Of a DNA stretch of 64,000 nt, positions 28,292 through 37,073 are shown in pieces. Below the pieces are notes generated by a model that saw only the letters and a program-made list of their open reading frames with translations, was not told the origin of the DNA and did not search any database. The position numbers and the translations under genes are program-made. The stretch is taken from the NCBI RefSeq assembly GCF_002812725.1, contig NZ_NMUN01000004.1, positions 1,116,001 to 1,180,000 on the forward strand, in the 5' to 3' direction. The stretch comes from Microbacterium sp. BR1 (lineage in GTDB: Bacteria > Actinomycetota > Actinomycetes > Actinomycetales > Microbacteriaceae). The number at the start of each line of letters is the position of its first letter. Within the stretch, counting starts at the first letter, position 1.

Positions 28292-29164
28292 TCAGGCGAG
28301 GGCCACGTCACCCGAGTAGACGAGCACCGCCGGGCCCGACAGCAGCACGTGCAACGCGTCGTCGCGGGGAACCATCCGGACCCCGAGTGTTCCGCCCGGA
28401 ACGTCCACGCGCCATGCGTCCGGGGCCCCGGCTCCCGCCCAGTGCCGGACGGCCAGCGCCGCCGCGGCAACACCCGTGCCGCAGCTGAGGGTCTCGCCGA
28501 CGCCGCGCTCGAAGACGCGCATCCGGATCACACCCACCCCGTCCTGCACGAGGGGCTCGGCCGGCACCACGAACTCCACGTTGGCGCCCGCGGCCGGCTC
28601 GGGGTCGAGCACCGGTTTGTAGGTCAATTCGAGTGCCTCGAGCTCGTCCTCACCGGGCAGAGCCACGACGACGTGCGGGTTCCCCACATCGATGCCGAGA
28701 CCGGGTCGGGCGACGCTCAGACCACGCGCGCGCACGGTCGGCGCACGCTCGTCCACGATCCATGCGCCCAGATCGGCCTCGAACCCGTTCGCCGAGCGGG
28801 TCACCGCCTTGACGCCCGCCCGGGTGCCGATCGCGATACCGTCCGGGCCGATCGCGGCCAGGCCCGACTCGGCCAGGTAGTGCGCGAAGACACGGATGCC
28901 GTTGCCGCACATCTCGGCCTTCGAGCCATCCGCGTTGCGATAGTCCATGAACCACTCGGCGCCCGCCGCGAGAGCGGACGCCCCCTCGTCGATGGCAGCG
29001 GAGCGGACGACGCGCAGGATGCCGTCGGCTCCGATGCCGAAGCGTCGGTCGCACAGGGCGGCGACCTGATCGTCCGTCAGAGACAGTGCCCCGTCCGGAT
29101 CGGCGACGATCACGAAGTCGTTGCCCGTGCCGTGACCTTTGGTGAATGTGACGGTCCCGGGCAT
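28292..29164 (-). CDS. dapF: Diaminopimelate epimerase
   Basis: 290 aa. The two active-site cysteines are in [14 protein letters not shown] and [12 protein letters not shown], and the start KGHGTGNDF is typical. It converts LL- to meso-diaminopimelate for lysine and possibly for cell-wall peptides. The ATG (MPGTVTF) is preferred over an in-frame GTG two codons up because TAGACT lies 7 nt before it. It begins 30 nt after miaA. Confidence 0.95.
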   Translation of the reverse strand: MPGTVTFTKGHGTGNDFVIVADPDGALSLTDDQVAALCDRRFGIGADGILRVVRSAAIDEGASALAAGAEWFMDYRNADGSKAEMCGNGIRVFAHYLAESGLAAIGPDGIAIGTRAGVKAVTRSANGFEADLGAWIVDERAPTVRARGLSVARPGLGIDVGNPHVVVALPGEDELEALELTYKPVLDPEPAAGANVEFVVPAEPLVQDGVGVIRMRVFERGVGETLSCGTGVAAAALAVRHWAGAGAPDAWRVDVPGGTLGVRMVPRDDALHVLLSGPAVLVYSGDVALA

Positions 29165-29194
29165 GCGCACGAGTCTATCCGCGTCCGCCGGGGC

Positions 29195-30142
29195 TCAGTC
29201 GGCGAGCACCAGCCGCGCCGTGGCCTGGCCTGCGGGGAGCCAACGAACGTCGGCATAGCGGCGGAACCACGAGACCTGTCGGCGTGCGTACCGCCGTGTC
29301 AGCGCCTGGGTCTGCGCGATCGCCTCGCCGCGGTCGACGTGTCCGGCCAGCTGCGCCAATGCCTGCGCGTAGCCGATCGCCCGGCGCGCCGTGGTGCCGC
29401 GCTCGAGCCCCTCGGACCGCAACGCCTCGACCTCGTCGAGCAGACCCTGTGCCCACATGTCCTCGACCCGCGCGTCCAACCGCTCGACCAACACGGATCG
29501 TTCCTCGTGCAGACCGATCACGGTCGACGGATGCCAGGCCACCGGCTCGTCCGGAAGCGCCGCGCCGTGTGTCGCGCTCCCCTGCGCCAGCACCTCGAGA
29601 GCCCGCACCACCCGGCGACCGTTGCGCGCATCGATTCGCGCGGCTGTGGCGGGATCCTGTTCGCGCAACCGGGCGAACAGGATACCGGGCCCGTGCGCCT
29701 CGAGCTCGGCCTCGAGTTCGGCGCGGAGTGCTTCGTCGCGCGGCGGGAACGAGAAGTCATACAGCACGCTGGAGACGTAGAGCCCCGAACCTCCGACCAG
29801 GATGGCGTGCGCGCCCCGTGCGTGAATGTCGTCGATCGCCCGTCGGGCCTCGACCTGATAGGCGGCCACCGCGGCATCCTCGTCCACGGACAGGACGTCG
29901 AGCAGATGGTGCGCGACGCCGCGCCGCTCGGACAGCGGCAGCTTGGCCGTGCCGATGTCCATGCCCCGGTACAACTGCATCGCATCGGCGTTGACGATCT
30001 CGGCGGGTTCGCCGCGCGCCGCGAGGGCTTCCGCCAGGCCGAGCGAGAGCGCACTCTTGCCCGTGCCCGTCGCGCCGACGACCGCGAAGAGTCGGGGGGC
30101 CCCGTGATCGGTCCCGGCGACCCGAGCCGACGCTGCGCTCAC
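29195..30142 (-). CDS. miaA: tRNA dimethylallyltransferase
   Basis: 315 aa. P-loop GATGTGKSA is near the start, with the conserved [17 protein letters not shown], a DIHARG-type swinging domain and the C-terminal [18 protein letters not shown]. It adds a dimethylallyl group to A37 of tRNAs reading U-first codons; MiaB then thiolates the same base. The GTG start overlaps the miaB stop by 4 nt (GTGA); the open frame upstream lies inside miaB and was rejected. Confidence 0.96.
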   Translation of the reverse strand: MSAASARVAGTDHGAPRLFAVVGATGTGKSALSLGLAEALAARGEPAEIVNADAMQLYRGMDIGTAKLPLSERRGVAHHLLDVLSVDEDAAVAAYQVEARRAIDDIHARGAHAILVGGSGLYVSSVLYDFSFPPRDEALRAELEAELEAHGPGILFARLREQDPATAARIDARNGRRVVRALEVLAQGSATHGAALPDEPVAWHPSTVIGLHEERSVLVERLDARVEDMWAQGLLDEVEALRSEGLERGTTARRAIGYAQALAQLAGHVDRGEAIAQTQALTRRYARRQVSWFRRYADVRWLPAGQATARLVLAD

Positions 30143-31701
30143 GCTCGGGGCGGGAACACGGGCAGACCGAGCGACACCGCGCGGGGTGCGCCGGCCGTTC
30201 CGCCTGACCCGCCGGCGGGTGCGGGCACCGCGCAGGACTCGGCCTGCGTGCGGTCCCACGCATCGCCCGCGCGCGTGCGACGGATGCGCAGCGGGGCGCC
30301 GTCCGGTGAGTCCGCAAGCAGATAGAACGGCGCCGCGTGCGTCACGACGGCGGTCACGATGTCGCCGGGGCGAGGCGTCTCGGACCCCTCGGGCAGTTCG
30401 ACGTGCACCAGACGGTTGTCTTCGGCGCGTCCCGTCAGGCGGTGGGTTGCCGCATCCTTCTTGCCCTCGCCGGTCGAGACCAGCACGTTGACCTCGCGGC
30501 CGACCTGGGCCTGATTCTCTTCGAGCGAGATGCGGTCTTGCAGCGCAACGAGCCGCTCATAGCGCTCCTGCACGACGGCCTTCGGCACCTGGTCGGGCAT
30601 CGTCGCGGCGGGCGTGCCCTCGCGGATCGAGTACTGGAACGTGAAGGCGCTGGCGAAACGCGCCTGCTCGACGACGCGGAGCGTTTCGGCGAAGTCCTCT
30701 TCCGTCTCACCCGGGAACCCGACGATGATGTCGGTCGTGATCGCGGCGTTCGGGATGCGCGCGCGGACCCGGTCGAGAATCCCGAGGAACCTCTCGCTGC
30801 GGTAGGAGCGGCGCATGGCCTTGAGGATGCGGTCGCTGCCCGATTGCAGCGGCATGTGCAGCTGCGGCATGACGGACGGCGTCTCGGCCATCGCGTCGAT
30901 CACATCGTCGGTGAACGCGGCAGGGTGGGGGCTCGTGAACCGGATGCGCTCGAGTCCGCGAATCTCGCCCGCGGCACGCAGCAGCTTGCCGAACGCGTGA
31001 CGGTCACCGAATTCGACGCCGTACGAGTTGACGTTCTGCCCGAGCAGCGTGACCTCGATCGCGCCGTCGTCGACGAGCAGGCTGACCTCTTCGAGGATGT
31101 CGCCCGGTCGTCGGTCCCGCTCCTTGCCGCGGAGCGTCGGGACGATGCAGAACGTGCAGGTGTTGTTGCAGCCGACCGAGATCGACACCCAGCCGCTGTA
31201 CACCGAGTCGCGCTTGGTCGGGAGCGTCGACGGGAAGACCTCGAGCGATTCGAGGATCTCGAGCTCGGCTTCGCCGTTGTGCCGGGCGCGTTCGAGCAGG
31301 CGCGGCAGCGAACCCATGTTGTGCGTCCCGAAGACGACGTCCACCCAGGGCGCCTTGTCGAGCACCGCCTGCTTGTCCATCTGTGCGAGGCACCCGCCGA
31401 CGGCGATCTGCATGCCGTCCTTACGTCGTTTGACGGATGCCAGGTGCCCGAGTGTGCCGTAGAGCTTGCCCGACGCGTTCTCGCGGACCGCGCACGTGTT
31501 GATGATGACGACATCTGCTTCGGACCCGGCATCCGCGCGAACGTATCCGGCGCTCTCGAGCGATCCGGAGAGGCGCTCGGAGTCGTGGACGTTCATCTGA
31601 CAGCCGAAGGTACGCACCTCGTAGGTGCGGGCGACACCGTCGTCGGCGCGTGCGGCCGGAGATGGCGCGATGAGCGTGGGCGCGCTGGAGAGGGTCGACA
31701 T
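30139..31701 (-). CDS. miaB: tRNA-2-methylthio-N6-dimethylallyladenosine synthase
   Basis: 520 aa radical-SAM enzyme. An N-terminal UPF0004 domain carries three cysteines ([25 protein letters not shown]) for the auxiliary iron-sulphur cluster. The radical-SAM triad CNNTCTFC follows, then a TRAM domain. It adds a methylthio group at C2 of the base modified by MiaA. About 60 Pro/Gly/Ala-rich residues at the C-terminus go beyond the TRAM domain. TAGAAT lies 9 nt before the ATG. Confidence 0.96.
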   Translation of the reverse strand: MSTLSSAPTLIAPSPAARADDGVARTYEVRTFGCQMNVHDSERLSGSLESAGYVRADAGSEADVVIINTCAVRENASGKLYGTLGHLASVKRRKDGMQIAVGGCLAQMDKQAVLDKAPWVDVVFGTHNMGSLPRLLERARHNGEAELEILESLEVFPSTLPTKRDSVYSGWVSISVGCNNTCTFCIVPTLRGKERDRRPGDILEEVSLLVDDGAIEVTLLGQNVNSYGVEFGDRHAFGKLLRAAGEIRGLERIRFTSPHPAAFTDDVIDAMAETPSVMPQLHMPLQSGSDRILKAMRRSYRSERFLGILDRVRARIPNAAITTDIIVGFPGETEEDFAETLRVVEQARFASAFTFQYSIREGTPAATMPDQVPKAVVQERYERLVALQDRISLEENQAQVGREVNVLVSTGEGKKDAATHRLTGRAEDNRLVHVELPEGSETPRPGDIVTAVVTHAAPFYLLADSPDGAPLRIRRTRAGDAWDRTQAESCAVPAPAGGSGGTAGAPRAVSLGLPVFPPRA

Positions 31702-31755
31702 GATCCGCCCATTCTACGAGCCCCCATCACCGCGAGGCTCTGGGCGGCGTCAGCG

Positions 31756-31828
31756 TCGCCGAAACGCCCCATTTGCGGCGAAACACCATGTCGCCGGGCG
31801 TCTCGCAACAGATGGGGTGTTTCGGCGA
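31756..31828. repeat. Long palindromic element between recX and miaB
   Basis: Outer arms TCGCCGAAACGCCCCAT (31756-31772) and ATGGGGTGTTTCGGCGA (31812-31828) pair over 17 bp with one G-U. Inside, TTGCG/CGCAA (31773-31777 with 31804-31808) extends the stem, and GGCGA/TCGCC (31777-31781 with 31791-31795) forms an alternative inner hairpin. The word CGAAAC(G/A)CC occurs three times counting both strands. It could end recAX transcription, or be a REP-like dispersed palindrome. Confidence 0.6.
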
Positions 31829-31845
31829 TGGGGACGGGTGCGGTG

Positions 31846-32586
31846 TCAGCGGAAGCGCACGCCGGATGCTCCGACGCCGGCCTCGTCGAGGGCCTGCTTG
31901 GCTGCGGTCATGGCCATCGATCCGCCGAATCCGCGGCGCGACAGCTGACCGTGCAAACGACGCACCGCGGCCTCGCGATCGAGCGAACCCATCGAACGGG
32001 CCTTCTGCCGTGCGAAGTCCAGGGCACGCTCCGCCTCGTCATCCGGGAGCTCGTCGAGCGCGGCATCGACGACCTCGCGCGAGATGCCGCGACCCGACAG
32101 CGTCTGCGAGATGGCCCGGCGCCCCTGACCCTTTCGGCTCGTCGCGGCATACACGAGCTGCTCGGCGAGACGCGCGTCGTCGAGGTAGCCCCGCGCCTCG
32201 AAGTCCGCGACGACACCTTCGATGGTGTCGGCGTCGAGGCCGCGCTCCGACAGAAGTCCCGTCGCCTCTTTCGCCGAGAGTTGACGTGTCCGCAGCCGCT
32301 TCACCAGCGCCTGCGTCGCCCCTTCCACGTCCGCACCGGGCTCATCGTCCGGCTGGTCATCATCGTCCAGTTGGTCATCGCGCGCCACGATCGGGACTGG
32401 AAGACGCTTCGAGTCAGCGGTGGGCTCATCCTCGGCCCAGTACGCGGGAGAGAACGCCACGCGCTTCGAGGGCGCTGCCACCCGTCTCTCGGGTGCGGCC
32501 TGCCCGCGCTGGGGCTCCGCACCCGGGAGATAGGTGACGGGGGCCAGGCGCTCGCCCCCATCACCGCCACTGGTCGGCACGATCAC
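31846..32586 (-). CDS. recX: RecX regulatory protein
   Basis: 246 aa. The C-terminal 150 residues are RecX three-helix repeats ([53 protein letters not shown]). RecX caps RecA filaments. The first 90 residues are Pro/Asp-rich and probably disordered, ending in a run of acidic residues. The GTG start overlaps the recA stop by 4 nt. Confidence 0.92.
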   Translation of the reverse strand: MIVPTSGGDGGERLAPVTYLPGAEPQRGQAAPERRVAAPSKRVAFSPAYWAEDEPTADSKRLPVPIVARDDQLDDDDQPDDEPGADVEGATQALVKRLRTRQLSAKEATGLLSERGLDADTIEGVVADFEARGYLDDARLAEQLVYAATSRKGQGRRAISQTLSGRGISREVVDAALDELPDDEAERALDFARQKARSMGSLDREAAVRRLHGQLSRRGFGGSMAMTAAKQALDEAGVGASGVRFR

Positions 32587-33638
32587 GCCGGGCGACGCTG
32601 AGCGAGCTCGTCGTCGGCCGCGACCTGCGGCAGAGCCTTGGGCATGCCGATGCCGAGCTTCTGCTTGATCTTGTGCTCGATCTCGTCGGCGGTGTCGGGG
32701 TTCTTCAGCAGGAAGTTGCGGGCGTTCTCTTTACCCTGTCCCAGCTGCTCCCCCTCGTACGTGTACCAGGCGCCGGACTTCTTGACGATCATGTGCTCGA
32801 CACCGAAATCGATCAGCGAACCCTCGCGTGAGATACCGGTGCCATAGAGGATGTCGAACTCGGCCTGCTTGAACGGCGGGGCCATCTTGTTCTTGACGAC
32901 CTTGACGCGCGTGCGGTTACCGACGGCATCCGAGCCGTCCTTGAGCGTCTCGATGCGGCGGATGTCGAGGCGGACCGAAGCGTAGAACTTGAGCGCCTTA
33001 CCGCCGGCCGTGGTTTCGGGAGAACCGAAGAACACGCCGATCTTCTCGCGGAGCTGGTTGATGAAGATCATCGTCGTGTTGGTCTGGTTCAGACCACCCG
33101 TCAGCTTGCGAAGCGCCTGCGACATGAGGCGCGCCTGCAGACCGACGTGGGAGTCACCCATCTCGCCCTCGATCTCGGCGCGCGGCACGAGGGCCGCGAC
33201 CGAGTCGATCACGATGAGGTCGATCGAGCCCGAGCGGATCAGCATGTCGGCGATCTCGAGCGCCTGCTCACCCGTGTCGGGCTGCGAGACGAGCAACTGG
33301 TCGATGTCGACGCCGAGCTTCATGGCGTATTCGGGGTCGAGTGCATGCTCGGCGTCGATGAAGGCAGCGATGCCGCCCGCGCGCTGGGCGTTTGCGATGG
33401 CGTGCAGCGTCAGGGTCGTTTTACCCGACGACTCGGGACCGTAGATCTCGATGATGCGGCCGCGGGGCAGCCCGCCGACGCCGAGGGCGACATCGAGGGC
33501 GATGGAGCCGGTCGGAATGACCTCGACCGGGGCGCGTTCGTCGCTGCCCAGGCGCATGACCGAGCCTTTTCCGAACTGGCGGTCGATCTGTGCGAGGGCC
33601 GATTCAAGGGCCTTCTCGCGGTCGGCGGGGTTGGGCAT
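32583..33638 (-). CDS. recA: Recombinase RecA
   Basis: 351 aa. Walker A is GPESSGKTT (67-75) and Walker [11 protein letters not shown]. The loop L2 region [17 protein letters not shown] and the C-terminal acidic end are intact. It is needed for homologous recombination and LexA cleavage. AAGGAG precedes the ATG; an upstream extension of the frame was rejected. It is co-transcribed with recX. Confidence 0.98.
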   Translation of the reverse strand: MPNPADREKALESALAQIDRQFGKGSVMRLGSDERAPVEVIPTGSIALDVALGVGGLPRGRIIEIYGPESSGKTTLTLHAIANAQRAGGIAAFIDAEHALDPEYAMKLGVDIDQLLVSQPDTGEQALEIADMLIRSGSIDLIVIDSVAALVPRAEIEGEMGDSHVGLQARLMSQALRKLTGGLNQTNTTMIFINQLREKIGVFFGSPETTAGGKALKFYASVRLDIRRIETLKDGSDAVGNRTRVKVVKNKMAPPFKQAEFDILYGTGISREGSLIDFGVEHMIVKKSGAWYTYEGEQLGQGKENARNFLLKNPDTADEIEHKIKQKLGIGMPKALPQVAADDELAQRRPA

Positions 33639-33687
33639 GGGATGCTCCTTCTGTCTCGCGGTCCATCGCCTGCAGTCTGTCGCGCGG

Positions 33688-33704
33688 CCGGATCGGCGAT
33701 CCGG
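33688..33704 (-). promoter_or_regulatory. Hairpin in the recA 5' leader
   Basis: CCGGATC/GATCCGG, a perfect 7-bp stem with a 3-nt loop, lies 50 nt before the recA start. It is inside the probable recA mRNA leader and could modulate translation or mRNA life. Role unknown. Confidence 0.35.
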
Positions 33705-33836
33705 ATACTTCGACAAGGCGTGAGCGGGGCTCGGTGTGCTTCTCACGTTAGGAAGGGCCTCCGACATCCGTCGTTCGGCCAGTCACCTTCGTGGAGAAAC
33801 CGCACCTCGTCCACCTGTGCAGGAGCTTATCCAGCG

Positions 33837-33852
33837 ACGAACATAGTTTCGA
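33837..33852 (-). promoter_or_regulatory. LexA-box-like site about 200 nt upstream of recA
   Basis: Minus strand TCGAAACTATGTTCGT matches 10 of 12 fixed positions of TCGAAC-N4-GTTCGA, the best such site I see in the window. It lies between recA and the end of the MarR-family gene, so it most plausibly controls recAX. The distance implies a leader of roughly 180 nt. Confidence 0.6.
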
Positions 33853-33902
33853 CTAATGCGTGGGCGTGTCGTCGAAGACTTCCACGACCATGGCGCCACG
33901 CC

Positions 33903-34355
33903 TCAGGGGAGGGGATCGAGTGCCCGCGCCATCCGCTGCAGGAAATCCGCGATGATGGCGAGCTGATCGGCGTCATAGTCTCCCGCGATCTCGCGCATCG
34001 CGCCGAGGTGTCCCCCGAAATGCCGATAGAACGTGGCCCGCGAGTGATCGGTCAACACGACGACACGCGCCCGCCGATCGGTGGGATGCGGCTTCCGTTC
34101 GACGTGGCCCGCCGCGGACAGCCGATCGACCATCTTGGACGTCGATGCCGTCGAGATGCGAAGGTGTCGGGCGAGATCGTGCGGACTCACATCGGATCCG
34201 CGACGCTCCCACTCGACCATCATGCGGAGCGCGCGCAGGTCGGTGAGGTTCATCGCCATCTCGTCCCCGACTTCGCCGTGCATGCGGTCGAGGGCGTCGC
34301 CCAGGCTGCGCAGCGCGAGGAGCGCCGACCGCACGGGATCTTGCTGCTCAGTCAA
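33903..34355 (-). CDS. crtR: MarR-family regulator of the carotenoid operon (CrtR-like)
   Basis: 150 aa winged-helix protein (LTDLRALRMMV; LARHLRISTASTSKMVDRLSAAGHVERKPHPTDRRARVVVLT). It is divergent from idi-crtE. In Corynebacterium glutamicum the divergent MarR protein CrtR represses the crt operon and is released by geranylgeranyl diphosphate; the same arrangement argues for that role here. The start is a TTG (TTG ACT GAG) with GAGGGGG about 10 nt upstream; a GTG seven codons later is an alternative. Confidence 0.85.
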   Translation of the reverse strand: MTEQQDPVRSALLALRSLGDALDRMHGEVGDEMAMNLTDLRALRMMVEWERRGSDVSPHDLARHLRISTASTSKMVDRLSAAGHVERKPHPTDRRARVVVLTDHSRATFYRHFGGHLGAMREIAGDYDADQLAIIADFLQRMARALDPLP

Positions 34356-34359
34356 CGCG

Positions 34360-34389
34360 TGGACACCCCCTCGGGCTCATGTGTATCAT
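34360..34389 (+). promoter_or_regulatory. Promoter of the carotenoid operon
   Basis: TGGACA (34360-34365) and TATCAT (34384-34389) are separated by 18 nt and point toward idi. The expected start point is near 34396, immediately before the palindromic operator. Confidence 0.5.
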
Positions 34390-34400
34390 CGGGAGACAGC

Positions 34401-34428
34401 GATTAGCTAGCTAAGCTAGCGAATTAAC
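34401..34428. promoter_or_regulatory. Palindromic operator between crtR and idi
   Basis: TTAGCTAGCTAA (34403-34414) is a perfect 12-bp palindrome, and GCTAGC recurs at 34415-34420 after a further A. It is unusually A/T-rich for this genome, lies just downstream of the idi promoter and within the crtR promoter region, and is the natural site for the MarR-family repressor. Confidence 0.65.
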
Positions 34429-34442
34429 AGGGGAGCACGTAT

Positions 34443-35003
34443 ATGCCCGACACCGACGACGTTGTCCTCCTCGACGAGGCGGGAAACGAGATCGGGACCG
34501 CTCCGAAGGCCAGCGTCCACGGTACCGATACGGCGCTGCATCTCGCATTCTCGTGCCACGTCGTCGATGACGAGGGCCGGATCCTGGTCACGCGACGCGC
34601 GCTGGACAAGCAGACCTGGCCCGGTGTGTGGACGAACTCGTTCTGCGGACACCCGAGGCCTGCCGAGCCCGTCGTCTCGGCGGTGCGTCGACGTGCGGAG
34701 CACGAACTCGGGATCGGCGTCACGTCGCTCGAGCTGGCCCTGCCCCTGTTCCGGTACCGCGCCGTCGACGCGAGCGGCATCGTCGAGCACGAGATCTGCC
34801 CGGTCTACACGGCACGCACGGTCGACGAGCTCGTTCTCAACCCGAACGAGGTCGTCGATGCCATGTGGGTACGACCCGAGGATCTCGCACGCTCTCTCGA
34901 GGCCACGCCCTGGGCGTTCAGCCCGTGGCTCGTTCTTCAGGCTCAGCAGCTGGACCTGTTCGCGGCATACCGTTCCGTAGGCGATCGCCGTCTCGCGTCA
35001 TGA
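34443..35003 (+). CDS. idi: Isopentenyl-diphosphate isomerase, type I
   Basis: 186 aa Nudix-fold enzyme. The active-site Cys is in TNSFCGHPRPAE, the Glu in EHEICPVY, and the Nudix-like helix is RRRAEHELGIGV. It interconverts IPP and DMAPP, supplying precursors to the genes that follow. GGGGAG lies 8 nt before the ATG. It is the first gene of the carotenoid operon, 10 nt before crtE. Confidence 0.96.
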   Translation: MPDTDDVVLLDEAGNEIGTAPKASVHGTDTALHLAFSCHVVDDEGRILVTRRALDKQTWPGVWTNSFCGHPRPAEPVVSAVRRRAEHELGIGVTSLELALPLFRYRAVDASGIVEHEICPVYTARTVDELVLNPNEVVDAMWVRPEDLARSLEATPWAFSPWLVLQAQQLDLFAAYRSVGDRRLAS

Positions 35004-35013
35004 GCCCCTTTTC

Positions 35014-36090
35014 ATGAGCCTGATCTCCACCAGCCTGCTCAGCACCGACGCCCGGGCACAGATCGATACGACGATCGATGGCGCCCTCGCGCGCATAGAT
35101 CGTCGTGCTCAGCCATTCGGGGGCGTTTTCGCCGAGCTCGGCGCCGCCATCCATCGCGCGGCGCGGGGCGGCAAGCGATTCCGGCCGGCGCTCGTCGTGG
35201 CGACGTTCGAGTCGCTCGGCGGTGACGCGTCGACGAACGGATGCGTCTATCCCGTCGCCGCGGCGTTCGAGCTGCTGCATGCCGCATTCCTCATGCACGA
35301 CGACATCCTCGATCACGACACCATGCGTCGTGGTGTGCCGAACGTGTCGGGCGAGTTCCGGTCCTACGCGTCGCGGTGGGGAGCGGATGCCTCGGGCGCT
35401 GCGCTCGTCGGAGACGCCGCTGGCCTTCTCGCGGGCGACCTGCTGCTGCACGAGTCCCAGCGCTTGATCGCACTGTGCCCCGCGTCCGACGACGAGCGCG
35501 CGCGTCTTCTCGATCTGCTCGACGAGGCCGTCCTCGTGTCGGCCGCGGGAGAGCTGGCGGATGTCGCGCACTCGGTGCTCGACGAAGAACCCGCGGCCTC
35601 CGACATCCTGGCCGTGACGCACGACAAGACGGCCGTGTACTCGTTCGCGGCACCGCTTCGTGCGGGCGCGCTGTTGGCCGGGGCGACCCCCGAGACCGAG
35701 ACGATGCTGGCGCAGTTCGGCAGCCGACTCGGGCTCGCGTATCAACTCGTCGACGATCTGATCGGCGCGTTCGGCACGGACGAGCAGGCAGGTCGCCCCG
35801 CGGGGGCCGACCTGCGCGAGGCGAAGCAGACGGCCCTCATCGCCTTGGCGCGGGCTACCGCATCCTGGTCGGAGGTGAGCGACGCGCTCGCCCTGGCGCA
35901 CACCGGACCGATCGCCGTGCGGCACGCGCAGGACGTGCTCGATGGCAGCGGCGCACGCCGCGAACTCGAGCGCCTCGTGAACAGCGCTCTGGCGGAAGCC
36001 CGCGCACTGGTCGTAGCGGGTCGGCTGCCGCCCGCCACGGCGCGGCTGCTCGGCGACCTCGTCAGCGCCGTGGAAGCCCGGATCCCGTGA
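35014..36090 (+). CDS. crtE: Geranylgeranyl diphosphate synthase
   Basis: 358 aa all-helical prenyl transferase. The first Asp-rich motif is MHDDILDHD and the second DDLIGAFG, together holding the magnesium ions. Chain length C20 is inferred from context. The ATG follows idi closely with only a weak ribosome-binding site, suggesting re-initiation. The stop overlaps the crtB GTG by 3-4 nt. Confidence 0.93.
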   Translation: MSLISTSLLSTDARAQIDTTIDGALARIDRRAQPFGGVFAELGAAIHRAARGGKRFRPALVVATFESLGGDASTNGCVYPVAAAFELLHAAFLMHDDILDHDTMRRGVPNVSGEFRSYASRWGADASGAALVGDAAGLLAGDLLLHESQRLIALCPASDDERARLLDLLDEAVLVSAAGELADVAHSVLDEEPAASDILAVTHDKTAVYSFAAPLRAGALLAGATPETETMLAQFGSRLGLAYQLVDDLIGAFGTDEQAGRPAGADLREAKQTALIALARATASWSEVSDALALAHTGPIAVRHAQDVLDGSGARRELERLVNSALAEARALVVAGRLPPATARLLGDLVSAVEARIP

Positions 36091-37073
36091 CCCGGCGCCC
36101 ATCGTCCGGCGGATCGTCCCCCGGCCCTGGCGGATCGCCCCCCGACGCGACCGGACTCGACCTGTACGACCGCACCGCACGAGCCGCGGCCGACACCGTG
36201 ATCGCCCGGTACTCGACCTCGTTCGGGTTCGCCTCTCGCCTGTTGGGGCCACGCGTTCGCCCGCACGTGCGCAGCATCTATGCGCTGGTCCGCGTCGCCG
36301 ACGAGATCGTCGATGGACCGGCGCGCGAGGCGGGACTGACCGCCGCGGAAGAATCCCTCGAACTCGACGCGCTCGAGGCTCAGACGCTCGAGGCGATCCG
36401 CACCGGCTTCAGCGCAAACCTGATCGTCCACGCGTTCGCCCTGACCGCCCGCGAGTGCGCGATCGGCGAGTCGCTCGTCCGCCCCTTCTTCGCGTCGATG
36501 CGCACCGACATCACGGTCTCGGAGCACGACACGGCATCACACGACGCCTACGTCTACGGATCGGCCGAGGTCGTGGGCCTGATGTGCTTGCAGTCGTTCG
36601 TCAACGCGGGCAGCGCGACGCCCGGGCCGGCCGAGCCCGAGATCGTCGCGGGCGCCCGCCGCCTCGGCGCGGCATTCCAGAACGTCAACTTCCTGCGCGA
36701 CGCCGGCCACGACAGCGGCACGCTCGGGCGGGACTACCTCGGTCTCGACGGTTCGCCGACGACCCGGACCGCCGTGCTCGACGACATCGACGCAGACCTC
36801 GCCGCCGCGGCATCCGTCATCCCACGCCTGCCGCGCGACTGCCGACGCGCCGTCACGTGCGCGCACGATCTGTTCGCCGAGTTGAGCGCGCGTCTGCGAC
36901 GAGCGGATGCCTCGCCCGGCCGGGTCCGCGTGCCGAACCCGGTGAAGGCGCTGCTGTTCGCACGCGCGGCATCCGGGGCCCGCCCGCGGCCGCCGCGACG
37001 GGCGAAACGCGCATCGACCGGCCACCCCTCCCCCCGCGCACAGCGGCCACCGACGCCAGGAGCACGCTCATGA
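36087..37073 (+). CDS. crtB: Phytoene synthase
   Basis: 328 aa squalene/phytoene synthase. The GTG start overlaps the crtE stop (GTGA). The helices carry YALVRVADEIVDG (DxxxD site) and FQNVNFLRDAGHD (second Asp-rich site). It joins two GGPP molecules into phytoene. A Pro/Gly-rich start (about 20 aa) and an Arg/Pro-rich tail (about 40 aa) lie outside the fold. Confidence 0.95.
   Translation: MTRRPSSGGSSPGPGGSPPDATGLDLYDRTARAAADTVIARYSTSFGFASRLLGPRVRPHVRSIYALVRVADEIVDGPAREAGLTAAEESLELDALEAQTLEAIRTGFSANLIVHAFALTARECAIGESLVRPFFASMRTDITVSEHDTASHDAYVYGSAEVVGLMCLQSFVNAGSATPGPAEPEIVAGARRLGAAFQNVNFLRDAGHDSGTLGRDYLGLDGSPTTRTAVLDDIDADLAAAASVIPRLPRDCRRAVTCAHDLFAELSARLRRADASPGRVRVPNPVKALLFARAASGARPRPPRRAKRASTGHPSPRAQRPPTPGARS

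Noticed and set aside
30143-30259. Longer miaA beginning inside miaB
   Set aside because: Arg-rich extension in another frame of miaB; the GTG overlapping the miaB stop is the coupled start.
34918-36252. 444-codon minus-strand frame opposite crtE
   Set aside because: Arg-rich composition with no family motifs, whereas the plus strand encodes an intact GGPP synthase.
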